The notes: generated from the letters alone by a model not told the origin. DNA of 64,000 nt from Brevundimonas sp. NIBR10 (GCF_027912515.1 NZ_CP115464.1:1922001-1986000), one strand, 5' to 3'. Counted from the first letter of the stretch, positions 35,474 to 52,102 are shown. A program made the numbers and translations.

Positions 35474-35745
35474 GAATTGTCGCAGCGATCGCCGGCCTCG
35501 CCGCGATGGCGGCGTGTGCAGAGGCGCCCGCTCCCGGCCCGACGCCCGGCGGGCCGCAGCGGTGCGATGCCGAGGCCGCGAAGTCGCTGATCGGCTCTCA
35601 CATGGGCGCTGTGGATTTCGCGCCGGGTGCCAATGTCCGCATCGTCTGCACGACCTGTCCGACCACCCGAGACTATCGCCCGGACCGGCTGAACGTCCGC
35701 TTCGATGAGGCGACGGGCATCATCAAGTCGGTGGACTGCGGATAG
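35464..35745 (+). CDS. I78-family peptidase inhibitor-like lipoprotein
   Basis: 93 residues. A signal peptide of about 17 residues ends in MAAC, a plausible lipobox. The rest is a compact I78-like domain: QRCDAEAAKSLIGSHMG, IVCTTCPTTRDYRPDRLNV and the closing VDCG. The same CTTC motif occurs in the preceding gene, so the pair arose by duplication. Two starts are possible (35464 or 35470, the latter giving an ATGA overlap). I78 proteins inhibit serine proteases in known cases; the target here is unknown. Confidence 0.8.
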   Translation: MRMRIVAAIAGLAAMAACAEAPAPGPTPGGPQRCDAEAAKSLIGSHMGAVDFAPGANVRIVCTTCPTTRDYRPDRLNVRFDEATGIIKSVDCG

Positions 35746-35747
35746 TC

Positions 35748-36269
35748 TCAGCCGGCGGGCGTCGTCGACGGATTGATGGCCAGCAGTTGGACCCGGAAGA
35801 GCAGGGTCGAGTTGGCCGGGATGTCCGATCCCATGGCGCGGGGGCCATAGGCCAGGTCGGCGGGGATGACGAAATCATAGGTCTCGCCCACGCGCATCAG
35901 GGCGACGCCCTCGGTCCAGCCACGGATGACGCGGCTCAGAGGAAATTCGGCGGGCTCGTTGCGGGCGTAGGAGCTGTCGAACTCCTGGCCGTTGATCAGG
36001 GTCCCGCGATAGTGGACGCGGACGACGTCGGCAGAGGTCGGCATAGGAGCATTGGGCTGGGCGCGACCGACACGCTTGTACTGCAGGCCCGACGGGGCGA
36101 CGGTCCAGCCGCGACGAGTCGAGGACCAGGCCAGATAGCCTCGTTGCGCCGGAACCCAGGACGACGCATCCGACGGCGCGGCCATCAGCAAGGTCTCGGG
36201 CGGGCCGGAGGCGCAGGCGGACAGGGCGGCGGAGAGAGCCAGGGCGGCGGCGAGGGCGATGCGTTTCAT
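35748..36269 (-). CDS. FKBP-type peptidyl-prolyl isomerase, lipoprotein
   Basis: 173 residues. Lipoprotein signal with lipobox LSAC (Cys about 19). An FKBP domain fills about 70-168: VRVHYRGTLINGQEFDSSYARNEPAEFPL, the VIRGWTEGVALMRVGETYDFVIPADLAYG core and NSTLLFRVQLLAI. It would speed proline isomerisation in periplasmic or outer-membrane proteins. Start ATG 36269 was chosen because the signal peptide begins there. It converges on the I78 gene and is divergent from rpoB. Confidence 0.92.
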   Translation of the reverse strand: MKRIALAAALALSAALSACASGPPETLLMAAPSDASSWVPAQRGYLAWSSTRRGWTVAPSGLQYKRVGRAQPNAPMPTSADVVRVHYRGTLINGQEFDSSYARNEPAEFPLSRVIRGWTEGVALMRVGETYDFVIPADLAYGPRAMGSDIPANSTLLFRVQLLAINPSTTPAG

Positions 36270-36642
36270 GGCGGTGAAGCTAGCAGTGGTTTCCATCGGT
36301 GCGAAGTCGGCTTCTCGCGAACCGGGCGACGGTTAAGCGATCGTTTGAAAAAGACGCAAGTTCCTTGTGGATCGGTCTTTATTTCGCCGTCAAAGCGAGT
36401 ATACGTCCGCGTTCCGCAATCACCTCCATGATTCCGCGCGAAAGCGCCGAGGCCCGGTCCGTCGCCCTCCGACCGAGCGAAGGCGTGGCTCCTTCTCCCA
36501 AGGAGCTCACAGATTTCAGGCTTCCTGGACCGTTTCGCGGTCCGAGGGTGGGAGCCGAAACCGATTGTCACGGCCGCCGAGAGGCGCGTCGTGCCACTGC
36601 ATTTCTCGCACGGGTCACGCCGTGTCGATTGGGAAACATTGA
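36270..36642 (+). other. rpoB leader / intergenic region with two hairpins
   Basis: 373 bp with no convincing gene. It must carry the FKBP promoter (minus) and, because rplJL is absent upstream, the rpoBC promoter (plus). Two hairpins lie in the presumptive rpoB leader: GCTCCTT/AAGGAGC with a 5-nt loop (36488-36506) and GGACCG/CGGTCC with a 5-nt loop (36527-36543). Neither has a T tract. No promoter matched the Caulobacter pattern well. Confidence 0.6.
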
Positions 36643-40758
<4,116 letters not shown>

Positions 40759-40770
40759 CCGACCGAATGA

Positions 40771-40796
40771 TCCCTCCTCGCGCAAGCGGGGAGGGA
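40771..40796 (+). other. rpoB-rpoC intercistronic hairpin
   Basis: An 11-bp stem (TCCCTCCTCGC with GCGGGGAGGGA, one T-G pair) closes a GCAA tetraloop of the GNRA type. No T tract follows, so it is more likely an mRNA stability or processing element than a terminator. Its sequence resembles the outer arms of the palindromic element at 13.1 kb. Confidence 0.65.
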
Positions 40797-40854
40797 CGGT
40801 CCTCGCTCTCTCCATCTGTATAAATTTCGCGGTTAGTCCGCAGAAGGAACAAAG

Positions 40855-45048
<4,194 letters not shown>

Positions 45049-45072
45049 TCGCTTTCAGCGGCTGAATGAATT

Positions 45073-45107
45073 AGGGCGGCCCCGGCGACGGGGCCGCCCT
45101 TTTTCTT
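45073..45107 (+). terminator. Rho-independent terminator of rpoBC
   Basis: A 12-bp perfect stem (AGGGCGGCCCCG with its complement) closes a GCGA tetraloop and is followed at once by TTTTTCTTT. It starts 24 bp after the rpoC stop codon. Confidence 0.95.
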
Positions 45108-45150
45108 TGGGCGCTTGACGGAGGGGCAGGGCAGGGGTGACCCTCGTCTC

Positions 45151-46035
45151 ATGATTGTATCGGCCATCGTCGCTGCCGCTCTTCTGGTCGCACAGCCGGA
45201 CCAGACGCCGCCGACGCCGCCGGTGCAGCAGGGGCCGACCGTTGCGCTGGACGACATTGTGGTGACAGGCCCCAACCAGGCGGCGGTCGAGACCTTCGTC
45301 GGTCGTCTGACCGATCCGGGGCGGCGCGGTGCCAACCGGGGCCAGATTGCCCGATGGGGCGAACCCCTCTGTCTGCGGGTCATCGGCGGGGTTCACGAGG
45401 ACAACGAGCGACTGACTGCGGCGATCGAGGCCGTGTTCGTCTCGCTGAACATCCGCGTCGATCGTCCCAGGTGCCGACCCAATGCGATGGTCGTCATCGC
45501 CGACGATGCGCCCGGTTTCGCCCAGGTGTTCGCGGCCCGCTACCGCAACCGGTTCTTCCAGAACCAGCGGCAGGAGCAGTCGGAGTTCGTCGCCGCCTCG
45601 GCCCCGGTGCGATGGGAGCATCGAACCCGGGTAGGCTCAGCGGGGCGTTCGCCCCTGATCGACGAGCGGGTCAGCCGGACCAGCGGCGAACCGATCGAAC
45701 TCCCCGACAGCCGGATCACCCAGAGCACCGCCGAACGGATCGAGCGGGCCGTGGTCGTCGTCGACGCCGATCAGGTCGACGTCGTGCGACTGGACGCCCT
45801 GGCCGCCTACATCGCCTTCGTGACCCTGGTTGACGCGCCGGTGCAGGCGAGCTGGCCGGGCCAAGACAGCATTCTGAACCTGTTCGCTGTGTCCGGCAAA
45901 GCCCCCTGCGGACTCACCGACTGGGACCGCGCCTTTATCGAGGGTCTTTATTCCATCAGGACGGACCTGCTGTTCGCCATGCAACGGACCGAACTGGAAC
46001 TGCGCATGGCCGCTCGGTTGAACGCCACGCCGTGA
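45151..46035 (+). CDS. Exported protein of unknown function
   Basis: 294 residues. A signal peptide (MIVSAIVAAALLVA) is followed by a Pro-rich linker and LDDIVVTGPN. The rest is a soluble domain with three cysteines (EPLCLRV, RPRCRPN, KAPCGLTDW) and the helical stretch VDVVRLDALAAYIAFVTLVD. It is probably periplasmic. The IVVTG stretch resembles a TonB box but no receptor domain follows. Family not recognised, though similar hypothetical proteins are common in Caulobacterales to my recollection. Start ATG 45151, 103 bp after rpoC. It converges on the TonB-like gene. Confidence 0.75.
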   Translation: MIVSAIVAAALLVAQPDQTPPTPPVQQGPTVALDDIVVTGPNQAAVETFVGRLTDPGRRGANRGQIARWGEPLCLRVIGGVHEDNERLTAAIEAVFVSLNIRVDRPRCRPNAMVVIADDAPGFAQVFAARYRNRFFQNQRQEQSEFVAASAPVRWEHRTRVGSAGRSPLIDERVSRTSGEPIELPDSRITQSTAERIERAVVVVDADQVDVVRLDALAAYIAFVTLVDAPVQASWPGQDSILNLFAVSGKAPCGLTDWDRAFIEGLYSIRTDLLFAMQRTELELRMAARLNATP

Positions 46036-46056
46036 TCCGGTTCGTCGGCCAGGGAG

Positions 46057-46836
46057 TTATTCTCGCCGGGCGTGGTCGATCGGACGGTCTTCCGGGTGCT
46101 GGAATTCCGGTCGGAGATGAGCCCCGGCGCAACTTCCGCTGAGGTTGCCGCCTGGGCAGTCCGGAGACGAAAGGCCGATTCCAGGCCCGGGCCGTAGCGG
46201 CGCACGACGCGCTTCATAGCGTCTGAGGGCGGCCTCGCCTTCGCGGGCGAAGCCCTCGTCGCGGCGTTGTACGGAAGCGGTGCGGGTGCGGTCGCCGAGG
46301 GGATGGCGCGCGGCGGCGGCGGCAGCCCCGGCATTGAACCGCTCGTCGCACAGGGCCTGTTCGGCGGCGCTCAGATGCCCATCCATGATCCGGCAGCCGC
46401 CCGTGCCGGTGCGCAGGGATCGGCCGATCGCGGCACCTTGGGTCTCTGGCGTGAAGGCCCAGGGGTTGGCGGCGGCGGGCGGCGCGACGCCTGGGGCCCC
46501 GGCGGCCATGCGGGGTGCGGGCGGGGTGGGGCGTTCGTCGTCCTCGGTCAGGCGCGGGGGCGTGGCGAGGTCGGTCCGGTCCCGCGTCAGGGTGCGGGTT
46601 TCGTTCGGCCGGACACGAGCCGGGGAGGGGACGCGCGCGGTCTCGCCAGGCAGCAGTGGCCGGGGCTCCATTTCCAGCACGATCGGCTCGTCCAGATTGA
46701 CCAGCGGGTCGGGCAGACCGTAGGTGCTGATCCCCAGGGCCGTCAGGATCAGGGCGTGCAGCGCCACAGATCCGGCCACGATGGCCAGCCGGCGGTCGCG
46801 AAGGTTCACCGACGGACGGGTCCAGATCATCGCCAT
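46057..46836 (-). CDS. TonB-like anchored periplasmic protein
   Basis: 259 residues. One N-terminal membrane segment (about 14-36, LAIVAGSVALHALILTALGI) has a His inside it, as in the TonB/TolA-type anchor. A Pro/Arg-rich periplasmic linker follows (about 40-130). The C-terminal ~90 residues form a domain with LSAAEQALCDERF, EGEAALRRYEARRAPL, and Cys pairs SPDCPG and SGSCAG. I see no TonB C-terminal domain (no YP motif). It shares this domain with the gene upstream, and its start overlaps that stop. Function unknown; may couple to ExbBD-type motors. Confidence 0.7.
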   Translation of the reverse strand: MAMIWTRPSVNLRDRRLAIVAGSVALHALILTALGISTYGLPDPLVNLDEPIVLEMEPRPLLPGETARVPSPARVRPNETRTLTRDRTDLATPPRLTEDDERPTPPAPRMAAGAPGVAPPAAANPWAFTPETQGAAIGRSLRTGTGGCRIMDGHLSAAEQALCDERFNAGAAAAAARHPLGDRTRTASVQRRDEGFAREGEAALRRYEARRAPLRPGPGIGLSSPDCPGGNLSGSCAGAHLRPEFQHPEDRPIDHARRE

Positions 46837-47534
46837 CAGAATTTGCGCCTTAAGGTATAGGTGACCCAGACGTCGCACTGACCCCTCAGGTCATAGTCGT
46901 GCGGACAGGGACGGGCGCGGCTGTCGGGATTGAGTGGCGCGCGGCGGCGTTCGTAGGCGTCCAGAGCCGCGTCGCCCTCCGCCGCGAACCGGGCGTCGCG
47001 CTCCGGGTTACCGGTGCCGGCGATGCGGGTGGCCCGAGCGGCGGTCTGAGCAAACTGGTTGTCGCAGGCGGCCTGTTGCTGGGCGGTCAGCAGGTCGAGA
47101 CGGCCCCGGCACAGGGCGCGTAGCGATGGCGCGCGCAGCGATGGGGCGGGCCTGACCACTGGCGTCGCGGTCGTCGCAGCAGCCGGTGTGGGCCGGCCCA
47201 CCTCGCCGTTCTGGACCGGAGCGGGGTTCGTCAGGGTGGAGGCAGTCGAGGGCTTTTCCGTCACCGGGCCCGGGGTTCGGCGCACCGCGACCTCGGTCGG
47301 CACAGGCGGAGTCGTCGGACTACGGGTCCGTGTGATCCCGGCAATGGAGGGGGCCGGGTCGATCTCGAGATAGATCGGAACCTCGGTTGAGGGCACGAAC
47401 CGCGCATCCGACAACCCCGCCCCGATCACCGCCAGCACGGCGACGTGCAGCAGGACCGACCCGAGCAGGATCGCCGCCCGCCTGCGGTCCGCCGGGCCTG
47501 GACCCGGACTGCTGAATACCCCCGCCTCGCCCAT
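46836..47534 (-). CDS. TonB-like anchored periplasmic protein
   Basis: 232 residues, paralogue of the next gene. The membrane anchor is AAILLGSVLLHVAVLAVIGAG (about 19-39), again with a His. A Pro/Thr linker covers about 45-125. The C-terminal domain has ALCRGRLDLLTAQQQAACDNQF, EGDAALDAYERRRAPLNP and RPCPHDYDLRGQCDVWVTY, i.e. four cysteines. Start ATG 47534 was picked because the upstream frame is only a shadow of the desaturase end. It lies 58 bp downstream of the desaturase gene and is probably cotranscribed with it. Confidence 0.7.
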   Translation of the reverse strand: MGEAGVFSSPGPGPADRRRAAILLGSVLLHVAVLAVIGAGLSDARFVPSTEVPIYLEIDPAPSIAGITRTRSPTTPPVPTEVAVRRTPGPVTEKPSTASTLTNPAPVQNGEVGRPTPAAATTATPVVRPAPSLRAPSLRALCRGRLDLLTAQQQAACDNQFAQTAARATRIAGTGNPERDARFAAEGDAALDAYERRRAPLNPDSRARPCPHDYDLRGQCDVWVTYTLRRKF

Positions 47535-47592
47535 GAATCCCCGCTGTCGAAGCGCGACTGGAGCGGGAAACCATGGCGAAGTCGCGGCGGGG

Positions 47593-48489
47593 TTAGGCTG
47601 TCTGATCCAGAAGGTCCTCGCGTGCGCTCGGCAACCTCGGTTCGCCGACGTCCCAGACCAAGCCCAGATGGCGAAGTGTCGAGATGACGAGCCAGCCGGG
47701 ATCCTGCTGTCCCGCTTCCAGCCCGATACGCGCCGACTCTGGAAAGGCATGGTGATTGTTGTGCCAGCACTCGCCATAGGTCAGCATGCCGAGGCCGGGC
47801 AGGTTGGAGGCCTGGACATAAGCGTCCTGCACGATCCATCGCCGCTCACCGGGGTTGTGGCAGAAGTAGGTGATCGTCCAGTGACCCACAGTGCTTACGA
47901 CGACCCGCGCGCAGACGCCCCAAACGACCCAGGGCCATCCGCCGATCAGGTAGAGGCCGGTAGCCAGCGGAACCTGCTGCCACCGCCAGGTGGTCTCAAG
48001 AAATCGATAGAAGGGATCGTCCGCGATCCGGGCTTCGATCGTCAGACGCGGAGGTCGGTCGAACCGGAAGCGGTAGAACAACTGCCAAGTTAGGTCGCGG
48101 GCCAGACTTCGCCTGTGGGCGAAGAAGTCGTGGCATTTCGGCTGTCGTTGGGCCCAATCGCGAAGGTCATGGACCCGGATGATTCCGAATGGTCCGACCA
48201 CGCCGACAATGACGCCAATGTAGATCAGGGCCCGCTCCAGGACCTTGCTGCACTGGAATGTCCGGTGGATCAGCATCCTGTGCATGCCGACACTGTGGCC
48301 GATCAGGAGCGTGAGGTAGGTCAGGCCCAGAAACATGACGAACGCGGACCAGGTGAAGAAGACCGGCCCCGCGATGAGTGTGGTAGCGATCAGCCCGCCG
48401 TTCCAGATCGCCTTTGGCCAGTCCACGACCGGCGTGCCTCCGCAGGGCGTGGCACCCGCCCCATCGACGCGGAGAACCGGCTTCATCAT
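47593..48489 (-). CDS. Membrane fatty-acid desaturase family protein
   Basis: 298 residues with four predicted membrane helices. His boxes: first HSVGMHR (HX4H type), third HNNHH in GECWHNNHHAF. The second box, normally HRxHH, is replaced by VHDLRDWAQRQPKCHDFFAH. In the desaturase superfamily the His boxes bind a di-iron centre that inserts a cis double bond in acyl chains. The altered second box makes the reaction uncertain; it could use the scattered His residues instead. ATG 48489 starts it; a GCTAGGCT at 48537-48530 on this strand may be its -10 box. Confidence 0.85.
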   Translation of the reverse strand: MMKPVLRVDGAGATPCGGTPVVDWPKAIWNGGLIATTLIAGPVFFTWSAFVMFLGLTYLTLLIGHSVGMHRMLIHRTFQCSKVLERALIYIGVIVGVVGPFGIIRVHDLRDWAQRQPKCHDFFAHRRSLARDLTWQLFYRFRFDRPPRLTIEARIADDPFYRFLETTWRWQQVPLATGLYLIGGWPWVVWGVCARVVVSTVGHWTITYFCHNPGERRWIVQDAYVQASNLPGLGMLTYGECWHNNHHAFPESARIGLEAGQQDPGWLVISTLRHLGLVWDVGEPRLPSAREDLLDQTA

Positions 48490-48593
48490 GGTGACGCTGC
48501 CTTTCGTCCTTGAGGGGACTGCGAGCCATAGCCTAGCATAGGTCGCCGTTGTCGCCGCTACCGGCCACGAAACGGGGCCAAAGGCCGCTCCGC

Positions 48594-48622
48594 TTGACCC
48601 GAAGCCCCCTTCCAGCTAAACG
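48594..48622 (+). promoter_or_regulatory. Promoter of the rpsL-rpsG-fusA-tuf operon
   Basis: TTGACCC (48594-48600), 14 nt, then GCTAAACG (48615-48622) is a near-perfect match to the Caulobacter housekeeping consensus TTGACgS-N10-14-GCTAnAwC. Transcription should begin near 48628, about 230 nt before rpsL. Confidence 0.8.
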
Positions 48623-48694
48623 CGCCGGACTTTCGAGGCTGTGGGATTCGTCCTTCGCCGGGATCGTGACAATTGAACGGACGGGCTGTGCCCG

Positions 48695-48727
48695 CCGGAA
48701 CGCCCGAAGCGCGCGTTCCGGTTTTTT
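48695..48727 (+). terminator. Terminator inside the str operon leader (possible attenuator)
   Basis: A 9-bp perfect stem CCGGAACGC/GCGTTCCGG with a 9-nt loop is followed by TTTTTT. No plus-strand gene lies upstream that it could end, and it sits about 65-100 nt after the predicted start of the str operon transcript. An alternative small stem GGGC/GCCC just before it (48683-48693) could compete. Together this looks like transcription attenuation. Rfam has rpsL leader motifs in Pseudomonas and Rickettsia that work by premature termination, which supports the idea. Confidence 0.7.
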
Positions 48728-48855
48728 CGTTTGGTCGCACGACCTCACCTCAAAAGACCCCGGGCGAGGCCGTCAGGTCGCGTTCAAAAGAAGGAAACCG
48801 AGGCGCTTCGGCCGACAGGCACACGCTTCCATCAAAAGTCGAGACGAGACCCTAA

Positions 48856-49230
48856 ATGCCTACGATCAACCAGCTTATCCGCAAGCCCCGCAAGCCCAAG
48901 CCCGTGCGCAACAAGGTGCCGGCCCTGGAAGGCTCGCCCCAGCGCCGCGGCGTCTGCACCCGCGTTTACACCACGACCCCCAAGAAGCCGAACTCGGCTC
49001 TGCGTAAGGTCGCCAAGGTCCGTCTGGCCAAGTCCGGCTATGAAGCCGTGTGCTACATCCCCGGCGAGGGCCACAATCTTCAGGAGCACTCGGTGGTCCT
49101 GATCCGCGGCGGCCGCGTGAAGGATTTGCCCGGCGTTCGCTACCACATCCTGCGCGGCGTTCTCGATACGCAAGGCGTCAAGGACCGCAAGCAGCGCCGT
49201 TCGCACTACGGCACCAAGCGTCCGAAGTAA
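48856..49230 (+). CDS. rpsL: 30S ribosomal protein S12
   Basis: 124 residues, full length. S12 sits at the decoding centre. [14 protein letters not shown] carries the Lys42/Lys43-type residues and [13 protein letters not shown] the Lys88-type one, all wild type for streptomycin sensitivity. First gene of the str operon, 69 bp before rpsG; its leader contains a terminator. Confidence 0.98.
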   Translation: MPTINQLIRKPRKPKPVRNKVPALEGSPQRRGVCTRVYTTTPKKPNSALRKVAKVRLAKSGYEAVCYIPGEGHNLQEHSVVLIRGGRVKDLPGVRYHILRGVLDTQGVKDRKQRRSHYGTKRPK

Positions 49231-49299
49231 GCCGAACCGCACTCACAGATTCAGCCGGTTCCATCTGGCTTCCCAAGAACGATTTAGAAGGCCCAACCC

Positions 49300-49773
49300 A
49301 TGTCACGTCGTCACCGCGCCCAGAAACGCGAAGTCCTGCCGGATCCCAAATACAAGGATCTGACCGTCACCAAGTTCATGAACTATGTCATGTACGAGGG
49401 AAAGAAGGCCGTCGCCGAGAACATCGTCTATGGCGCCTTCGAAATCCTAGCCGACAAGAAGAAGGACTTCGAGCCGGTCCAGACCTTCCACACCGCCCTG
49501 GAAAACGTCCAGCCGTCGGTTGAAGTCCGTTCGCGTCGCGTCGGCGGCGCCACCTATCAGGTGCCGGTCGAGGTTCGTCCCGACCGTCGCCGCGCCCTGG
49601 CCATCCGCTGGCTGGTGAACGCTGCGCGCAAGCGTGGTGAGAACACCATGACCGAAAAGCTGGCCGCCGAGCTGCTGGACGCCTCGAACAACCGCGGCAC
49701 CGCGGTCAAGAAGCGCGAAGACACCCACAAGATGGCCGAAGCCAACCGCGCCTTCAGCCACTACCGCTGGTAA
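49300..49773 (+). CDS. rpsG: 30S ribosomal protein S7
   Basis: 157 residues, usual length. [20 protein letters not shown] at the N-terminus, [22 protein letters not shown] in the middle and NRAFSHYRW at the C-terminus are characteristic. S7 starts assembly of the 30S head and in E. coli represses the str operon by binding the rpsL-rpsG gap; whether that holds here is not visible. fusA follows 160 bp later with a hairpin in between. Confidence 0.98.
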   Translation: MSRRHRAQKREVLPDPKYKDLTVTKFMNYVMYEGKKAVAENIVYGAFEILADKKKDFEPVQTFHTALENVQPSVEVRSRRVGGATYQVPVEVRPDRRRALAIRWLVNAARKRGENTMTEKLAAELLDASNNRGTAVKKREDTHKMAEANRAFSHYRW

Positions 49774-49828
49774 CGCCTGCGGGGGACGCCTTCAAAGCGT
49801 CACCTGCCATGACTATCTAGGACTATCC

Positions 49829-49861
49829 GGCGCGGGCGGTTTCAGCTAAATCGCCCGCGCC
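49829..49861 (+). other. rpsG-fusA intercistronic hairpin
   Basis: A 14-bp stem (GGCGCGGGCGGTTT with its complement, one G-T pair) encloses a 5-nt loop CAGCT. No T tract follows. Located 56 bp after rpsG and 72 bp before fusA. Probably an mRNA processing or stability element, or a partial terminator lowering fusA expression. Confidence 0.7.
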
Positions 49862-49933
49862 CGCTTATCCGCACAGACCGATCTTCCCGAGGGCGCCGAC
49901 CGCGTCCTGAAAACTTTTCCAAGGCACGCTTTC

Positions 49934-52015
49934 ATGGCCCGCACGCACAAGCTCGAGGACTACCGCAACTTCGGCATCATGGCCCACATCGATGCGGGCA
50001 AGACGACGACGACCGAGCGGATCCTGTATTACACCGGCAAGAACCACAAGATCGGCGAAGTCCACGACGGTGCCGCCACCATGGACTGGATGGACCAGGA
50101 GCAGGAGCGGGGGATTACGATCACCTCGGCTGCGACCACGGCCTTCTGGCAGGGCAAGCGCCTGAACATCATCGACACCCCCGGCCACGTGGACTTCACC
50201 ATCGAAGTCGAGCGTTCGCTGCGCGTGCTCGACGGTGCCGTGACGGTGCTGGACGGCAACGCGGGCGTCGAGCCGCAGACCGAAACCGTCTGGCGCCAGG
50301 CCGACAAGTACAACGTTCCCCGGATCGTGTTCGTCAACAAGATGGACAAGATCGGCGCCGACTTCGACGCCTCGGTGCAGTCGATCCGCGACCGCCTGGG
50401 CGCCAAGGCCGTGCCGATCCAGTTCCCGATCGGCTCCGAGTCCTCGCTGTCCGGCCTGGTCGATATCGTCGCCATGAACTCGGTGGTCTGGGACAACGAC
50501 GCCCTGGGCGCCAACTTCACCGTCGGCCCGATCCCGGCTGACCTGGTCGACAAGGCCAACGAGGCCCGCCAGTACCTGATCGACAACGCCGTCGAACTCG
50601 ATGACGAGGCGATGGAAGCCTACCTCGAAGGCACCGAGCCCTCGATCGAAGTGCTCAAGAAATGCATCCGCAAGGCCGTGCTGACCGGCGCCTTCTATCC
50701 GATCCTGTGCGGCTCGGCGTTCAAGAACAAGGGCGTTCAGACCCTGCTCGACGCCGTCGTCGACTACCTGCCGTCGCCGCTGGACATCCCGCCGACGCCG
50801 GGCATCGACTTCAAGACCGAAGAGCCCGTCGTGCGTCGCGCCTCGGACGACGAGCCTCTGTCGATCCTGGCCTTCAAGATCATGGACGACCCCTTCGTCG
50901 GCTCGCTGACCTTCTGCCGCCTGTATTCGGGCAAGATGGAAACCGGCCAGAACCTGCTGAACTCCTCGCGCGACAAGAAAGAGCGCGTGGGCCGGATGCT
51001 GCAGATGCACTCCAACAACCGCGAGGACGTCAAGGAAGCCTACGCCGGCGACATCGTCGCCCTGGCCGGCCTCAAGGACACCCGCACGGGCGACACCCTG
51101 TGCGACCCGATGAAGTCGCCGGTCATCCTGGAGAAGATGGAGTTCCCGGCACCCGTGATCGAGATCTCGGTCGAGCCCAAGACCAAGGCCGACCAGGAGA
51201 AGCTGGGCGTCGCCCTGGCCAAGCTGGCGTCGGAGGATCCGTCCTTCACCGTCTCGACCGACCACGAGTCGGGCCAGACCATCCTCAAGGGGATGGGCGA
51301 GCTTCACCTGGACATCAAGATCGACATCCTGAAGCGCACCTACAAGGTCGAGGCCACCATCGGCGCGCCGCAGGTCGCCTATCGTGAATCGCTCGGCCGC
51401 AAGGTCGACATCGACTACACCCACAAGAAGCAGACCGGTGGTACGGGCCAGTTCGCCCGCGTCATGATCACCTTCGAGCCCGGCGAACCCGGCTCGGGCT
51501 TCGTGTTCGAGAACTCGATCGTCGGCGGTGCCATTCCCAAGGAATATATCCCGGGCGTGGAAAAGGGCCTGAACTCGTCCAAGGACAATGGCCTGCTGGC
51601 CGGCTTCCCGCTGATCGACTTCAAGGCGACCCTGACGGACGGCAAGTTCCACGACGTCGACTCCAGCGTGCTGGCGTTCGAAATCGCGGCCCGCGCCGCC
51701 TTCCGCGAACTGAAGGACAAGGGCGCGCCCAAGCTGCTCGAGCCGATCATGGCCGTCGAGGTCGTGACGCCTGAGGATTACCTGGGTTCGGTCATCGGCG
51801 ACCTGAACGGTCGTCGCGGCATGATCCAGGGTCAGGACATGCGCGGCAACGCCACCGTCGTGAACGCCTTCGTGCCGCTGGCCAACATGTTCGGCTATGT
51901 GAACACGCTGCGTGGCATGTCGCAGGGCCGCGCGGCCTTCACCATGCAGTACGATCACTACGAGCCGGTGCCGCAACACGTCGCCGACGAAGTCATCAAG
52001 AAGTACAGCGCCTAA
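49934..52015 (+). CDS. fusA: Elongation factor G
   Basis: 693 residues. GTPase motifs: G1 [15 protein letters not shown] (17-31), [10 protein letters not shown] (switch I), G3 DTPGHVDF, G4 NKMDK, and G5 area GSAFKNKG. Domains II-V follow, with the domain IV tip region and C-terminal [31 protein letters not shown] catalyses translocation and, with RRF, ribosome recycling. It is the canonical EF-G1 type linked to tuf. Confidence 0.98.
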   Translation: MARTHKLEDYRNFGIMAHIDAGKTTTTERILYYTGKNHKIGEVHDGAATMDWMDQEQERGITITSAATTAFWQGKRLNIIDTPGHVDFTIEVERSLRVLDGAVTVLDGNAGVEPQTETVWRQADKYNVPRIVFVNKMDKIGADFDASVQSIRDRLGAKAVPIQFPIGSESSLSGLVDIVAMNSVVWDNDALGANFTVGPIPADLVDKANEARQYLIDNAVELDDEAMEAYLEGTEPSIEVLKKCIRKAVLTGAFYPILCGSAFKNKGVQTLLDAVVDYLPSPLDIPPTPGIDFKTEEPVVRRASDDEPLSILAFKIMDDPFVGSLTFCRLYSGKMETGQNLLNSSRDKKERVGRMLQMHSNNREDVKEAYAGDIVALAGLKDTRTGDTLCDPMKSPVILEKMEFPAPVIEISVEPKTKADQEKLGVALAKLASEDPSFTVSTDHESGQTILKGMGELHLDIKIDILKRTYKVEATIGAPQVAYRESLGRKVDIDYTHKKQTGGTGQFARVMITFEPGEPGSGFVFENSIVGGAIPKEYIPGVEKGLNSSKDNGLLAGFPLIDFKATLTDGKFHDVDSSVLAFEIAARAAFRELKDKGAPKLLEPIMAVEVVTPEDYLGSVIGDLNGRRGMIQGQDMRGNATVVNAFVPLANMFGYVNTLRGMSQGRAAFTMQYDHYEPVPQHVADEVIKKYSA

Positions 52016-52027
52016 CCCAAACCAATC

Positions 52028-52048
52028 CCGGCGGGCGCCGCCCGCCGG
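52028..52048 (+). other. fusA-tuf intercistronic hairpin
   Basis: A perfect 9-bp GC-only stem (CCGGCGGGC/GCCCGCCGG) with a 3-nt loop, 12 bp after fusA. It is not followed by a T tract. Likely an mRNA stability or processing site that lets tuf be made in larger amounts than fusA; a separate tuf promoter downstream was not identified. Confidence 0.6.
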
Positions 52049-52102
52049 ACCCCTGAAAAATCTAGGATATGCCCCCTCAACTCAGGGGACGGAGAGAAGA
52101 GA

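Larger units (their letters stand above)
48490..48855 (+). other. Intergenic region and str operon leader
   Basis: 366 bp. It has the desaturase promoter (minus) on the left, the str operon promoter (48594-48622), a leader with a hairpin and T tract (48695-48727), and 128 bp of further leader before rpsL. No open frame here looks like a gene. Confidence 0.75.

Noticed and set aside
36488..36543. Hairpins before rpoB considered as an L10-type leader
   Set aside because: Neither matches a known L10 leader that I can verify, and rplJ is not adjacent. Kept only as hairpins.
45097..45107. T-rich stretch after rpoC considered as a promoter for the 45151 gene
   Set aside because: It is the tail of the rpoC terminator; no -35/-10 pair was found there.
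48549..49007. Open frame running through the rpsL leader into rpsL
   Set aside because: It crosses the leader terminator and the rpsL start in another frame; composition is noise.
49865..51979. Open minus-strand frame of 704 codons antisense to fusA
   Set aside because: Same codon-bias effect; the fusA motifs on the plus strand are complete and the antisense product has no recognisable domain.
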